Shown here: one piece after another, positions 18,438 to 26,395 of the stretch
How the letters are laid out: each line of letters begins with the position of its first letter
Numbering within the stretch: position 1 is the first letter of the stretch
From: Citricoccus sp. K5
Lineage (GTDB): Bacteria > Actinomycetota > Actinomycetes > Actinomycetales > Micrococcaceae
Assembly: GCF_902506195.1 (NCBI RefSeq)
Contig: NZ_LR732817.1
Coordinates: 823,147 to 887,146 of the forward strand
Length of the DNA stretch: 64,000 nt
Direction: 5' to 3'
Notes under the pieces: model-generated
Database searches by the model: none
What the model was told of the DNA's origin: nothing
Seen by the model: the letters and a program-made list of their open reading frames with translations, nothing else
Translations under genes and position numbers: made by a program

Positions 18438-18947
18438 ATGGCCAAGAAGTCCGCCGGCAAGTCCGGCAAGTCGTCCACCCCGGACGGCCGGCAGATCATC
18501 GCGACCAACCGCAAGGCCCGGCACAACTACCTCATCCTGGACACCTACGAGGCCGGGATCTCCCTGATGGGGACCGAGGTCAAGTCCCTGCGTGAGGGCA
18601 ACGCCTCCCTGGTGGACGGATTCGCCGTCTTCTACGGGGACGAGCTCTACCTCGAGCAGGTCTACATCCCGGAGTACCTCAACGGGTCCTGGACCAACCA
18701 CTCTGCACGCCGGCGGCGCAAGCTGCTGCTGCACCGCCAGGAGTTGACCAAGATCTCCCGCCAGATCATGGAATCCGGACACACCATCGTTCCGCTGCAG
18801 CTGTACTTCCGGGACGGCCGGGTCAAGGTCGAGATCGGCATCGCCCAGGGCAAGAAGGACTATGACAAGCGCCATGCCCTGCGTGAGAAGCAGGACAACC
18901 GTGAGGCGCAGCGTGCCATGAGAATACGCAACCGCCGGGCGGCCTGA
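18438..18947 (+). CDS. smpB: SsrA-binding protein SmpB
   Basis: 169 residues, typical length. Recognised by ATNRKARHNYLI, the EAGISLMGTEVKSLREG core, the beta-barrel residues and the basic C-terminal tail, which folds in the ribosomal mRNA channel. It binds tmRNA and delivers it to stalled ribosomes; tmRNA itself is encoded 115 bases downstream. A strong ribosome binding site (AAAGGAGG) precedes ATG 18438. Confidence 0.97.
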   Translation: MAKKSAGKSGKSSTPDGRQIIATNRKARHNYLILDTYEAGISLMGTEVKSLREGNASLVDGFAVFYGDELYLEQVYIPEYLNGSWTNHSARRRRKLLLHRQELTKISRQIMESGHTIVPLQLYFRDGRVKVEIGIAQGKKDYDKRHALREKQDNREAQRAMRIRNRRAA

Positions 18948-18988
18948 TGTCAGGAGACCGGCCGGAATACCCCGGACCGGGGATGCGT

Positions 18989-18994
18989 TACACT
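18989..18994 (+). promoter_or_regulatory. candidate ssrA -10 element TACACT
   Basis: TACACT lies 69 bases ahead of the mature tmRNA 5' end, leaving a precursor leader of about 60 bases to be removed. The surrounding TACACTGG(g)tAGTC resembles the smpB promoter region. Confidence 0.45.
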
Positions 18995-19062
18995 GGGTAG
19001 TCCGGACCAGGCGGGGAATCAGAGAAGCCTCGCAGGGAACCGGTTGATTGAGAACAGAACAT

Positions 19063-19433
19063 GGGGATGATCGGTTTCGACGATGTGAGTCGCGACAGGG
19101 GAAGCGGGCCGAGGATGCAGAGTTATCTCGGAAACGCTCTCTGCAAACCAACAAGTGCCGAATCTAAGCGCACTGACTTCGCTCTCGCTGCCTGATCAGT
19201 GAACGAGTCCGTCAACCTGAGGATGCTATCGCCCCAGGACCTGGCGTCGATTAGATAGCCAATGTCCACCACCCTCGCCGGGGGTCGTGGTGGAGACCTT
19301 AATCCGGCTGGGCCCGGGTTGGCTGCCTGTTTGCGGGACAGCCAGGGCCGAGTAACACCCACAGCAAACTGCGCCCGGAGAAGACCTGGCAACGCTGCAT
19401 CGGACGCGGGTTCAATTCCCGCCATCTCCACCA
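19063..19433 (+). ncRNA. ssrA: tmRNA (ssrA), tag AESKRTDFALAA
   Basis: 371-base transfer-messenger RNA. The 5' GGGGATG pairs with CATCTCC before an encoded ACCA 3' end (one G-U pair), and a T-arm GGTTCAATTCC is present. Pseudoknot 1 is visible as GCAGAG pairing with CTCTGC just before the reading frame. The resume codon is GCC at 19157, giving the tag AESKRTDFALAA with stop TGA at 19193-19195; it ends in the universal LAA degradation signal and resembles actinobacterial tags. It rescues stalled ribosomes together with SmpB. Confidence 0.96.
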
Positions 19434-19444
19434 TCCCACGGCAT

Positions 19445-19484
19445 AGGCCCTGGGACACCGTTCAACGGTGTCCCAGGGCCTTTG
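19445..19484 (+). terminator. tmRNA terminator
   Basis: GGCCCTGGGACACC (from 19446) pairs perfectly with GGTGTCCCAGGGCC (to 19480), loop GTTCAAC, followed by TTTGT: a 14-bp intrinsic terminator 12 bases after the tmRNA end. Confidence 0.92.
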
Positions 19485-19516
19485 TCATATCCGTCTTTCC
19501 CCTAGACTGGGCAATC

Positions 19517-19918
19517 ATGCCAGTCACCGCCGGTCCCGCCCTCCACGCCGTCCTTCTCTTCCTGCTCGAACTCGGACTCCTGGGTGCGGCGGGGTTCTGG
19601 GCGCTGACGCTGTTCTCCAGCCCCTGGGCGGCCGTCGTGGCCGTGATCGTGGTGGCGGCCGGATGGGGCCTGCTGCTCTCGCCCAAGGCTCCGGCCCGGC
19701 CACCGTGGCCCTGGCACGCGGTGGCCGCTCACGTGTTGTTCGTCCTGGGCGCCGTGGTGCTCTTCGCCGTCGGCCAGCCGCTGATCGCCGCCGTCTACCT
19801 CGCGCTGATCCTCGTGTCCGTGGCCCTGACCGTCGTCTATCGAGACCGGGTCGGCCGAGCAACGGAGCGGATCCGAGAGTCCGCCGCGCCCTCGGGCCGC
19901 CGCGCCGCCGGCCGGTAG
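19517..19918 (+). CDS. DUF2568 / YrdB-like small membrane protein
   Basis: 133 residues with four membrane helices (about 8-30, 35-52, 63-85, 88-108) and a basic C-terminal tail rich in Arg/Ser/Pro. Length and the FWALTLFSSPWAAVVA and LSPKAPAR segments fit the DUF2568 (YrdB) family, whose function is unknown. TAGACT at 19503-19508 lies 8 bases before the ATG, so the transcript is probably leaderless. It converges on the crcB operon with only 8 bases between stops. Confidence 0.75.
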   Translation: MPVTAGPALHAVLLFLLELGLLGAAGFWALTLFSSPWAAVVAVIVVAAGWGLLLSPKAPARPPWPWHAVAAHVLFVLGAVVLFAVGQPLIAAVYLALILVSVALTVVYRDRVGRATERIRESAAPSGRRAAGR

Positions 19919-19926
19919 GCCTCCTG

Positions 19927-20268
19927 CTAGCGGAAGGTGCCGCCGGTGGCGAGCCCCAGTCCGACGGCCAGCATGGCGAGTGCCAGGTGTGCGGACCAGG
20001 ACCCGACGGCGGCGGCGAACCTCCCGGACAGGGCATCCCGCGCCGTGGAGACGGAGACGGTGGAGAAGGTGGTGAGGGCTCCGGCCAGGCCGACCACCCA
20101 GATGGCCTGGGCAGGTCCGGAGACTCCCGTGGTGGCCAGCCCGGCCACGAAGGAGCCGATCGCGTTGGCCACCAGGATGCCACGTGGCTGGAGATAGTGA
20201 TCCGCGAGCAGCCGCAGGACCGCGCCGACGGCTCCCGCCAGCGCCAGCGCCAGCAGCATCCCCGTCAT
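19927..20268 (-). CDS. crcB: fluoride channel subunit CrcB (second copy)
   Basis: 113 residues, four helices, Fluc/CrcB fluoride exporter. It carries the TFST motif (GALTTFSTVSVST) that lines the pore and holds the central sodium, plus N-terminal NAIGSFVAG. It begins with ATGA overlapping the stop of the other crcB gene, so the two are made together and probably form the antiparallel heterodimer usual in Gram-positives. It is the last gene of the aroA-rsgA-hisN-crcB-crcB run. Confidence 0.93.
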   Translation of the reverse strand: MTGMLLALALAGAVGAVLRLLADHYLQPRGILVANAIGSFVAGLATTGVSGPAQAIWVVGLAGALTTFSTVSVSTARDALSGRFAAAVGSWSAHLALAMLAVGLGLATGGTFR

Positions 20269-20753
20269 CGCCGGTGTCCTCCGGAGGCGTTCCCCTCCAC
20301 GGGGGAGGACCACCCTCCCAGGCGCAGACCGGCGGCGGCGCAGGCGGTCCCCAGCGTCGCTCCGGCTGCGAGGGCCAGGAGGGTGCCGGCGAGGCCGGCC
20401 ACGAGCGTGACCCCGCCGGGGGAACCGGTCTGAATGAATCCCGTGACGCCGAAGGCCGGGGCCACGGAGGCGGCCACCACCACGGCGGACAGTGAGGTGT
20501 AGGCCCCCAGCACGCCGACACCGAGGCCGGCCACGAGCCAACGCGGCAGGGTCCGCCGCGAGCTGATGCCTGCCAACAGCCCCAGCAGGAAGGACCCGGA
20601 CAGGTTCACCAGCCCCAGGCTGATCCATCCGGCCACGGGTGAACCGGTCTCCGGGGTCGGAGCCACGAGCAGCCAGCGCAGCAGCGTCCCGAGGGCACCG
20701 CCGGCCGCCACGGCGCCGACGACGGCCCATCCGGGGTGGCGTGGCCGTTCCAT
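20265..20753 (-). CDS. crcB: fluoride channel subunit CrcB (first copy)
   Basis: 162 residues, longer than usual because of a ~20-residue C-terminal extension; four membrane helices. Conserved NLSGSFLLGLLAG is present, but the TFST motif is diverged to TSLS, while the partner retains TFST; such asymmetry is expected in a dual-topology heterodimer. ATG 20753 overlaps the hisN stop (TGATG). No fluoride riboswitch is visible upstream, since the gene abuts hisN. Confidence 0.9.
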   Translation of the reverse strand: MERPRHPGWAVVGAVAAGGALGTLLRWLLVAPTPETGSPVAGWISLGLVNLSGSFLLGLLAGISSRRTLPRWLVAGLGVGVLGAYTSLSAVVVAASVAPAFGVTGFIQTGSPGGVTLVAGLAGTLLALAAGATLGTACAAAGLRLGGWSSPVEGNASGGHRR

Positions 20754-21571
20754 CAGGCCTGCTGCTGGCCGATCAACTCCGGATTGAGGGACTCGAGGGC
20801 GTCCGGATGCAGCAGCCCGTTGGTGGCCAGGGCGTTGCCGCCGAAGGGACCGTCCTCGCCCTCGAGCGAGGTGAAGCGCCCGCCGGCCTCGGTGATGATC
20901 GGCACCAGCGCCGCCATGTCATAGAGCTCGAGCTCCGGTTCGCAGGCGATGTCCACGGCACCCTCGGCCACCATCATGTAGGACCAGAAGTCACCGTAGG
21001 CCCGGGTCCGCCACACGGTGGAGGTCAGCTCGAGGAACTCGCGGATGTTGCCCCGCTCCCGCCATCCCTCCAGGGAGGAGTAGGACAGCGAGGCGTCCTC
21101 GATCCTGGAGACGTTCGAGACGTGGATGCGGGTGGCCGAGGCGATGGACTTGCCGGTGTAGGCGCCGGTACCCTTCGCAGCCCACCATCGGCGGTTCAGG
21201 GCCGGGGCGGAGACCACGCCGACCACGGGCACGCCGTCGTCGAGCAGGGCGATGAGCGTGGCCCAGACGGGGACGCCGCGCACGAAGTTCTTGGTGCCGT
21301 CGATGGGGTCTACGACCCAGCGCCGTGGCCCGTGGCCGTGCTCGCCGAACTCCTCGCCGAGGACGGCATCACGGGGACGGGCGCGGGCCAGGTTGCCCCG
21401 GATGAGTTCCTCGGCGCCCCGGTCCGCATCGGTCACGGGGGTCAGGTCCGGCTTCGTGTGGACCGTGAGGTCCTGCGCCTTGAAGCGGGACATGGTCTGG
21501 GAGTCAACCGAGTCGGCCATGATGTGGGCCAGTCGAAGATCATCGGTGTAGTTCTTGGGCGCATCCGTCAT
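20753..21571 (-). CDS. hisN: histidinol-phosphatase, inositol monophosphatase family
   Basis: 272-residue Mg-dependent phosphatase. Metal-site motifs are present: GEEFGEHG, the signature DPIDGTKNFVRG, and the C-terminal ELELYDMAALVPI. The FVRGVPVWATLIAL segment and the aroA-rsgA-hisN order are typical of actinobacterial HisN, which removes phosphate from histidinol phosphate in histidine synthesis; general inositol-phosphatase activity cannot be excluded. It lies 10 bases after rsgA. An in-frame GTG three codons upstream (21580) is an alternative start. Confidence 0.87.
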   Translation of the reverse strand: MTDAPKNYTDDLRLAHIMADSVDSQTMSRFKAQDLTVHTKPDLTPVTDADRGAEELIRGNLARARPRDAVLGEEFGEHGHGPRRWVVDPIDGTKNFVRGVPVWATLIALLDDGVPVVGVVSAPALNRRWWAAKGTGAYTGKSIASATRIHVSNVSRIEDASLSYSSLEGWRERGNIREFLELTSTVWRTRAYGDFWSYMMVAEGAVDIACEPELELYDMAALVPIITEAGGRFTSLEGEDGPFGGNALATNGLLHPDALESLNPELIGQQQA

Positions 21572-21581
21572 GGAGGCCACG

Positions 21582-22730
21582 CTACCGTTCCCCGGCGGCC
21601 GTATCGGAACGTCCGTCGAGGAGGCGCCGCAATGACGCCAGCCGTTCGGGTCCGGACGCCCCCGCGTGCCCCGCGGCCACCCAGGCGTCCAGGGCGCACC
21701 CGGGCTCGCCGGCAGCGTGCAGGCAGCCGCGGGGGCAGTCGGCCAGTGCCGGTGCCAGGTCCTCGAAGGCCTCCACCACGCGGTCCCGGTCCACCAGTCC
21801 CAGGCCGAAGGACCGAATGCCGGGGGTGTCCACCAACCAGGATCCGTCCGCGCAGTCCGCACCGATCGACTTCGGCAGCGGGATCGCCAGCGCCGAGGAC
21901 GAGGTGTGGCGGCCGCGGCCCGTGACGGCGTTGACGTGGCCGGTGGCACGCCGGGTCCCGGCCAGGGCGTTGAGCAGGGTGGACTTCCCGACGCCGGAGG
22001 GCCCCACGAGCACGGAGATGTGGCCTTCCAGCCGGGTCCTGAGGGTGGCGAGCAGGCCGGCGTCCAGGTCCGCGTCGCCGTCCGGCCCGTCCGTGCTGTC
22101 CGTGCCGCCCTCCTTCGCCGGCTCCGCGGTGCCAACATGGGCTGGCTCCGCGGCGCCCGAGGTGAGGACCTCGAGGTCGAGGTGGCGGTAGTGGGAGAGC
22201 AGGTCGGCGGGATCCCGCAGGTCGGTCTTGGTGATGCACAGGATCGGCTCGATGCCGGCATCATAGGCGGCCACCAGGGCCCGGTCGATGAAGCCGGTGC
22301 GGGGTTCCGGATTGGCCGCGGCCACCATGATCACCAGGATGTCCACGTTGGCCACCACCACGCGCTCGTAGGCGTCCGAATCGTCGGCGGAGCGGCGCAG
22401 GACCGTGGATCGGTCCTCGATCCTCACGATCCGCGCGAGGCTCCCCTCGCGGCCGGAGAGGTCCCCGACGACGCCCACGAGGTCACCCGTGACCACGGGA
22501 TTGCGGCGTAGTTCCTTGGCACGCATCGCGGTGATGTCCCGGGTGCCGTCATCGTCACGGACCTGCACCGTGTACCGCCCGCGGTCCACCGTGACGACCC
22601 GGCCCACCAGGGCCTCCCCATGCGTGGGGCGGTCCTTGGTGCGGGGACGGGACCCCTTCTTGGACGGGCGGGCACGGACATCGGACTCGTCCCACCGGCG
22701 CGGGTCGAAGTCGCGGCCGGGGCGGCTCAT
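21582..22730 (-). CDS. rsgA: ribosome small-subunit-dependent GTPase RsgA
   Basis: 382 residues with the circularly permuted GTPase order: OB domain first, then TKTD (G4), GPSGVGKSTLLNAL (G1), DTPGIRSFGL (G3), and a C-terminal zinc finger with Cys/Cys/His/Cys (CPRGCLHAAGEPGC). It assists late 30S assembly. An insertion of about 35 residues, rich in Gly/Asp/Ala/Glu (~190-225), precedes the P-loop and is poorly conserved in character. ATG 22730 overlaps the aroA stop (ATGA). Confidence 0.95.
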   Translation of the reverse strand: MSRPGRDFDPRRWDESDVRARPSKKGSRPRTKDRPTHGEALVGRVVTVDRGRYTVQVRDDDGTRDITAMRAKELRRNPVVTGDLVGVVGDLSGREGSLARIVRIEDRSTVLRRSADDSDAYERVVVANVDILVIMVAAANPEPRTGFIDRALVAAYDAGIEPILCITKTDLRDPADLLSHYRHLDLEVLTSGAAEPAHVGTAEPAKEGGTDSTDGPDGDADLDAGLLATLRTRLEGHISVLVGPSGVGKSTLLNALAGTRRATGHVNAVTGRGRHTSSSALAIPLPKSIGADCADGSWLVDTPGIRSFGLGLVDRDRVVEAFEDLAPALADCPRGCLHAAGEPGCALDAWVAAGHAGASGPERLASLRRLLDGRSDTAAGER

Positions 22731-24097
22731 CCCCCCACCAGCCCGGTCCACATCTCCGGGAAGTCCGGCATCGTCTTCGCCGTGGTGGCGATGTTGCGGA
22801 CGGTCACGTCCGGCACCGCCAGGCCCACGACGGCGGCGAAGGTCGCCATCCGGTGATCCTCATAGGTGTCCAGCGTGGCTCCGTGCAACGGTGCGGTCCC
22901 GGCGGGGAGGCCGGTGAACACGAGGTGGTCCCGGCCCTCCTCGACCGCACCGCCGAGACGCCCGGCCTCGGTCGCCAGTGCCGCCAGACGGTCCGTCTCA
23001 TGACCGCGCAGCTGGCCGATGCGGGTCAACTGCCCCGGACCCTCCGCCAGCAGGCAGAGGGCCGCCACGGTGGGGGCCAGTTCCCCGGTATCCGCGATCT
23101 CGCCCGGGGCGGTGATACGGGGTCCACCGGTCACGGTCAGCGTGCCGGTGGCACCGCCCGGGACAGTGGGGGAGAAGTCCACGCGGGCTCCGAAGGCAGG
23201 CAGGATGCTGCGCCAGCGGTCACCGATCTGGGTGGTCTGGGCGGGCCAGTCGGGAACGGAGACCGTGCCGGCCGTGGCGACGGCCGCCGCCAGGAAGGGC
23301 CCTGCGTTGGACAGATCCGGCTCCACCGCGGTGTCCAGGGCGCGGATCGGCCCGGGGGAGACCCTCCACTCGCCGGGCACGGAGTCGTCCACCTGGACAC
23401 CGCAGCGCCGCAGCACCGCCACCGTCATGCCGACGTGCTCGGGGCTCGGCACCGTCTCTCCGGTGTGCACGAGGTGCAGACCTTCGCGGAAGCGGGGGGC
23501 GGCCAGCAGCAGGGCTGAGACGAACTGACTCGACCCGGAGGCATCCACCTCGACCCGGCCGCCGTTCACTCCGCCGGTGCCGTGGACGGTGAAGGGCAGG
23601 GTGCCGGCGTCGAGTCCGGGGCCGTCCATCCGGACGCCGAGGCGGGCCAGGCCGTCCAGGACCGGACCCATGGGCCGGGACAGCGCGGCCTCGTCACCGG
23701 TGAACCGGACGGAGCCGGACACGAGCGCGGCCACCGGTGGGACGAACCGCATGACGGTACCGGCCAGGCCACAGTCGATGGTGACGTCGCCGAGCGGATC
23801 AGCCGCGCCGGCGTCGGGCCCGGTGGTGGGGACGGGGGAGGGAAGGGGCGTGACCTCCACCGTGCCGGGCGCGACCTCCGTGATGGTGGCCCCCAGGGCG
23901 ACGAGGGCCTGGACCATGAGCCGGGAGTCACGGCTGTCCAGCACGCCGCGCAGGCGGCTGGGCCCGTCAGCCAGGGCAGCCAGCACCAGATAGCGGTTGG
24001 TGAGCGACTTGGAGCCGGGCACGCGCACGGTGCCGGAGACGGGGCCGGAGGCTCGAGGTGCGGGCCAGGGATCGAGGGGTGCGGGAAAGGTGCTCAC
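22727..24097 (-). CDS. aroA: 3-phosphoshikimate 1-carboxyvinyltransferase (EPSP synthase)
   Basis: 456 residues in two EPSPS half-domains: [14 protein letters not shown] near the N terminus (PEP/phosphate-binding Lys-Ser), [24 protein letters not shown], and the C-terminal [14 protein letters not shown]. It joins shikimate-3-phosphate and PEP in aromatic amino acid synthesis. The start is set at GTG 24097 because homology begins soon after; the frame stays open further upstream over the divergent promoter region. It is divergent from the sigma factor gene, the arrangement common in actinobacteria. Confidence 0.94.
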   Translation of the reverse strand: MSTFPAPLDPWPAPRASGPVSGTVRVPGSKSLTNRYLVLAALADGPSRLRGVLDSRDSRLMVQALVALGATITEVAPGTVEVTPLPSPVPTTGPDAGAADPLGDVTIDCGLAGTVMRFVPPVAALVSGSVRFTGDEAALSRPMGPVLDGLARLGVRMDGPGLDAGTLPFTVHGTGGVNGGRVEVDASGSSQFVSALLLAAPRFREGLHLVHTGETVPSPEHVGMTVAVLRRCGVQVDDSVPGEWRVSPGPIRALDTAVEPDLSNAGPFLAAAVATAGTVSVPDWPAQTTQIGDRWRSILPAFGARVDFSPTVPGGATGTLTVTGGPRITAPGEIADTGELAPTVAALCLLAEGPGQLTRIGQLRGHETDRLAALATEAGRLGGAVEEGRDHLVFTGLPAGTAPLHGATLDTYEDHRMATFAAVVGLAVPDVTVRNIATTAKTMPDFPEMWTGLVGG

Positions 24098-24185
24098 CCT
24101 GCCCAGATTACCGGCCGCGGAATATCCCTGCTGGTTGGGTTGCTGTACTCGCCAAGATCCAGCTGATCTCCAGCTGCTCTGCACC

Positions 24186-24215
24186 AGTCCAGCACAGTCC
24201 AGCAGAGTCCAGTCG
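24186..24215. repeat. three 10-bp direct repeats upstream of the sigma factor gene
   Basis: AGTCCAGCAC, AGTCCAGCAG and AGTCCAGTCG follow each other exactly, between aroA and the sigma factor gene and next to the possible long-form start codon. Function unknown; one-turn spacing would suit a protein-binding array. Confidence 0.7.
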
Positions 24216-24303
24216 TCTCGGAAGGATGGTCCCCATGGCCCCAGCCGCAGTGTCGCTTGCCGAACGGCCCCTCCTGACGGACCGGGCCGTAGACTGGCAG
24301 GCA

Positions 24304-25041
24304 ATGGATACCAAAGACACCGCCTCGGTCCCCGCGGCGCACGACAACCCGGACGTGGACCTCACCTCGGAATCGGACGGCGCACGGCGCATGCGCTTCG
24401 AGCGGGACGCCCTGGAGTACGTGGACCAGTTGTATTCGGCAGCCATGCGCATGACGCGCAACCCACAGGACGCCGAGGACCTGGTCCAGGAGGCCTTCAC
24501 CAAGGCGTATTCGTCCTTCCATCAGTACAAGCCGGGGACCAACCTCAAGGCATGGCTGTACCGGATCCTGACGAACACCTACATCAATCTGTACCGCAAG
24601 CGTCAGCGCCAGCCCCAGCAGGCGGCCACGGACACGGTCGAGGACTGGCAGATGGCCCAGGCCGCCGAGCACACGTCCAGCGGCCTGCGGTCCGCCGAGA
24701 CCGAGGCGTTGGACCACCTGCCCGATTCGGACGTCAAGGACGCCCTGCAGGCCATTCCGGAGGAGTTCCGCCTGGCCGTGTACTTCGCGGACGTGGAGGG
24801 CTTCGCCTACAAGGAGATCGCCGGGATCCTCGACATCCCCATCGGCACGGTCATGAGCCGGCTGCACCGCGGCCGCAAACTGTTGCGCGGCTTGCTGACG
24901 GACTACGCCCGGGACCGCGGCATCAAGGTCGATCGTGCTGGCAAGAAGGGCCCCCAGGGCGGCGCGAAGAACCAGAAGAGTACGACCACGACGACAGACC
25001 ACGAGACAGACCACAAGACGGACAAGGAGGCGGGCAGATGA
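24304..25041 (+). CDS. sigR: RNA polymerase sigma factor, SigR/SigH family (ECF)
   Basis: 245 residues from ATG 24304. Region 2 includes [21 protein letters not shown] and region 4 ends with [21 protein letters not shown]. It is followed, with ATGA overlap, by a zinc anti-sigma factor, so it is the thiol-oxidative stress sigma factor (SigR in Streptomyces, SigH in Mycobacterium). TAGACT at 24290-24295 sits 8 bases before this ATG, suggesting a leaderless short form. In-frame ATGs at 24226 and 24235, with GGAAGG upstream, would give a longer form, reminiscent of the SigR/SigR-prime pair of Streptomyces coelicolor. The last ~40 residues are Lys/Thr/Asp-rich and unstructured. Confidence 0.93.
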   Translation: MDTKDTASVPAAHDNPDVDLTSESDGARRMRFERDALEYVDQLYSAAMRMTRNPQDAEDLVQEAFTKAYSSFHQYKPGTNLKAWLYRILTNTYINLYRKRQRQPQQAATDTVEDWQMAQAAEHTSSGLRSAETEALDHLPDSDVKDALQAIPEEFRLAVYFADVEGFAYKEIAGILDIPIGTVMSRLHRGRKLLRGLLTDYARDRGIKVDRAGKKGPQGGAKNQKSTTTTTDHETDHKTDKEAGR

Positions 25042-25304
25042 GCGAGGACTGCCAGAAGATCGGCGACTGTGAGGATGCCCGCATCCAGCGGCTCTACGAG
25101 TACCTCGACGGTGCGCTGACCCACCAGGACCTCGAGGAGGTCAAGAACCACCTGGGTGAATGCACGGACTGCTCCCACGAGTACGACCTGGAGTGCATCA
25201 TCCGCTCCGTGGTCAAGCGCAGCTGCTCCGAGAAGGCCCCCTCGACCTTGAAGGTCAGCATCATGGCCCGCATCAGTGAGATCAAGGTGGAAGCCGGCCA
25301 TTGA
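25038..25304 (+). CDS. rsrA: zinc-containing anti-sigma factor, RsrA type
   Basis: 88 residues. It has the ZAS-family HxxxCxxC motif as H38, C42, C45, plus N-terminal C5 and C11 and later C53 and C63; these match the zinc-binding and redox Cys layout of RsrA. In the reduced form it should hold the preceding sigma factor and release it when the thiols oxidise and zinc is lost. Coupled to the sigma gene by ATGA. Confidence 0.93.
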   Translation: MSEDCQKIGDCEDARIQRLYEYLDGALTHQDLEEVKNHLGECTDCSHEYDLECIIRSVVKRSCSEKAPSTLKVSIMARISEIKVEAGH

Positions 25305-25382
25305 CCCCGGCGGTTGCGTGCTGGTTGCGAGAGCGGTCCGCGGCAACGGCTTCACGCAGGACGAGAACGGGCTTAAAGCAAC

Positions 25383-25429
25383 AGACCCCGCCGGAGCGGA
25401 CGGATCAACCGTCCCGATCGGCGGGGTCT
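25383..25429. terminator. bidirectional nested-hairpin terminator between rsrA and bL37
   Basis: Outer stem AGACCCCGCCG (25383-25393) with CGGCGGGGTCT (25419-25429); inner stem GGACGG (25398-25403) with CCGTCC (25409-25414). Two stacked perfect stems separated by small internal loops lie between the convergent genes. Confidence 0.85.
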
Positions 25430-25445
25430 AGTGCGTTGCAGGGCC

Positions 25446-25520
25446 TCAGGAGTTGGGCCGCTTGCCGTGGTTGGCGCTGCCCTTGCGGCGGTCCTTGCGC
25501 TTGCGTCCACGCTTGCTCAT
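25446..25520 (-). CDS. ribosomal protein bL37, 24 residues
   Basis: A very short gene reading MSKRGRKRKDRRK and ending NHGKRPNS: 24 residues, over 40% Lys/Arg. It closely matches the actinobacterial large-subunit protein bL37 (24 residues, seen in mycobacterial ribosome structures). The start is supported by GGAAGGA with a 6-base spacing, and a strong terminator follows. Easily missed by gene callers because of its length. Confidence 0.88.
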   Translation of the reverse strand: MSKRGRKRKDRRKGSANHGKRPNS

Positions 25521-25636
25521 CGCGGTTCCTTCCGGTGATGGATGCCGTCATCGATACATGACAGCGTCCTCCAGTTTCGCACACGCCGGTTGCCCGGCCC
25601 AACTTGGAGGTGGCCCCGCTGGCGGGGGAACCGCGG

Positions 25637-26239
25637 TCAGGCGGTGGGCTCCGGCACGTTCAGCCACTGGTACCAGCCGCGGTGCAGCACGAGCCAGGCG
25701 ATGAGGCCGTAGCCGGCCTGGCCGGGCAGGCCCTGACCCGCCGCCAGGTCATTGCGCCACTGCTCGTGGTTGACCAGCGGCGTGAAGGTGTCCACGTAGT
25801 AGTGGTGGCGCCGGTCCGCCACGTCCATGTAGGCCGTGTTCAGCTCCTGCAGCCGCGCATTGCGCTCACCGTCCAAGGACGGAACGGGACCCACCACGAG
25901 GGTGGCGATGTCCAGTTGCGCGGCCCGGTCCAGGATGTTGGCCAGGTTCAGGCGCGCACGGGCCGTGGAGGACTCCCGGTCCAGGTCGAGGTCGGACAAC
26001 CCGATGACCAGCCGGTTCTCGGTCCCCTCGCCGTAGCGCAGCGCCGTCTCCGACTGCCACCGCTGGGACAGGGCCTCGGTTCCCTCGTCCGGGCGGGCGA
26101 GGACATAGCTCTCCAGGTGCACCCCGGGTGCCGAGGTCTTGGCCAGCACGCGTCCGAGCCAGCCCAGGGCGCGGGGGTCGCCCACGCCGGCCAGCAATTC
26201 ATTGCCGACGGAGGCGATGCGGATCCGACGAATCTCCAC
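25637..26239 (-). CDS. SGNH/GDSL-hydrolase-like protein lacking the catalytic triad
   Basis: 200 residues with the SGNH fold pattern: block I GNELLAGVGDPRALGWLGRVL, block III GLSDLD, block V region GLPGQAGYGLIA. In active members block I is GDSxTxG and block V is DGxHPNxxGY; here the nucleophilic Ser is Glu, the preceding Asp is Asn, and the Asp and His of block V are missing. It is therefore unlikely to be an esterase and may be a binding or structural protein (inference). No signal peptide. GTG 26239 is preceded by GAAAGG. It lies downstream of kgd on the same strand, behind a terminator. Confidence 0.8.
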   Translation of the reverse strand: MEIRRIRIASVGNELLAGVGDPRALGWLGRVLAKTSAPGVHLESYVLARPDEGTEALSQRWQSETALRYGEGTENRLVIGLSDLDLDRESSTARARLNLANILDRAAQLDIATLVVGPVPSLDGERNARLQELNTAYMDVADRRHHYYVDTFTPLVNHEQWRNDLAAGQGLPGQAGYGLIAWLVLHRGWYQWLNVPEPTA

Positions 26240-26333
26240 TGTTTACCTTTCGATGGGGTGCCCGTCACTGTACCAAGGCCGACTGGGAGCCGTGCACGGA
26301 GTCAGGGTCTGGCGGGAAGCACTGGGGAGCACT

Positions 26334-26365
26334 CGGCCCGGCCACGTGAGGTGGTGGCCGGGCCG
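26334..26365 (-). terminator. terminator after kgd
   Basis: CGGCCCGGCCAC (26334-26345) and GTGGCCGGGCCG (26354-26365) form a perfect 12-bp stem with an 8-base loop, 30 bases beyond the kgd stop. Confidence 0.8.
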
Positions 26366-26395
26366 AATACCCCCGTCAGGGACTGGCGGTGACGC

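Noticed and set aside
24119-24141. GGAAT-N15-GTT upstream of the sigma factor gene as an autoregulatory SigR promoter
   Set aside because: The spacer is shorter than the 16-19 bases usual for SigR/SigH promoters; not listed, but an RNA start-site map could rescue it.
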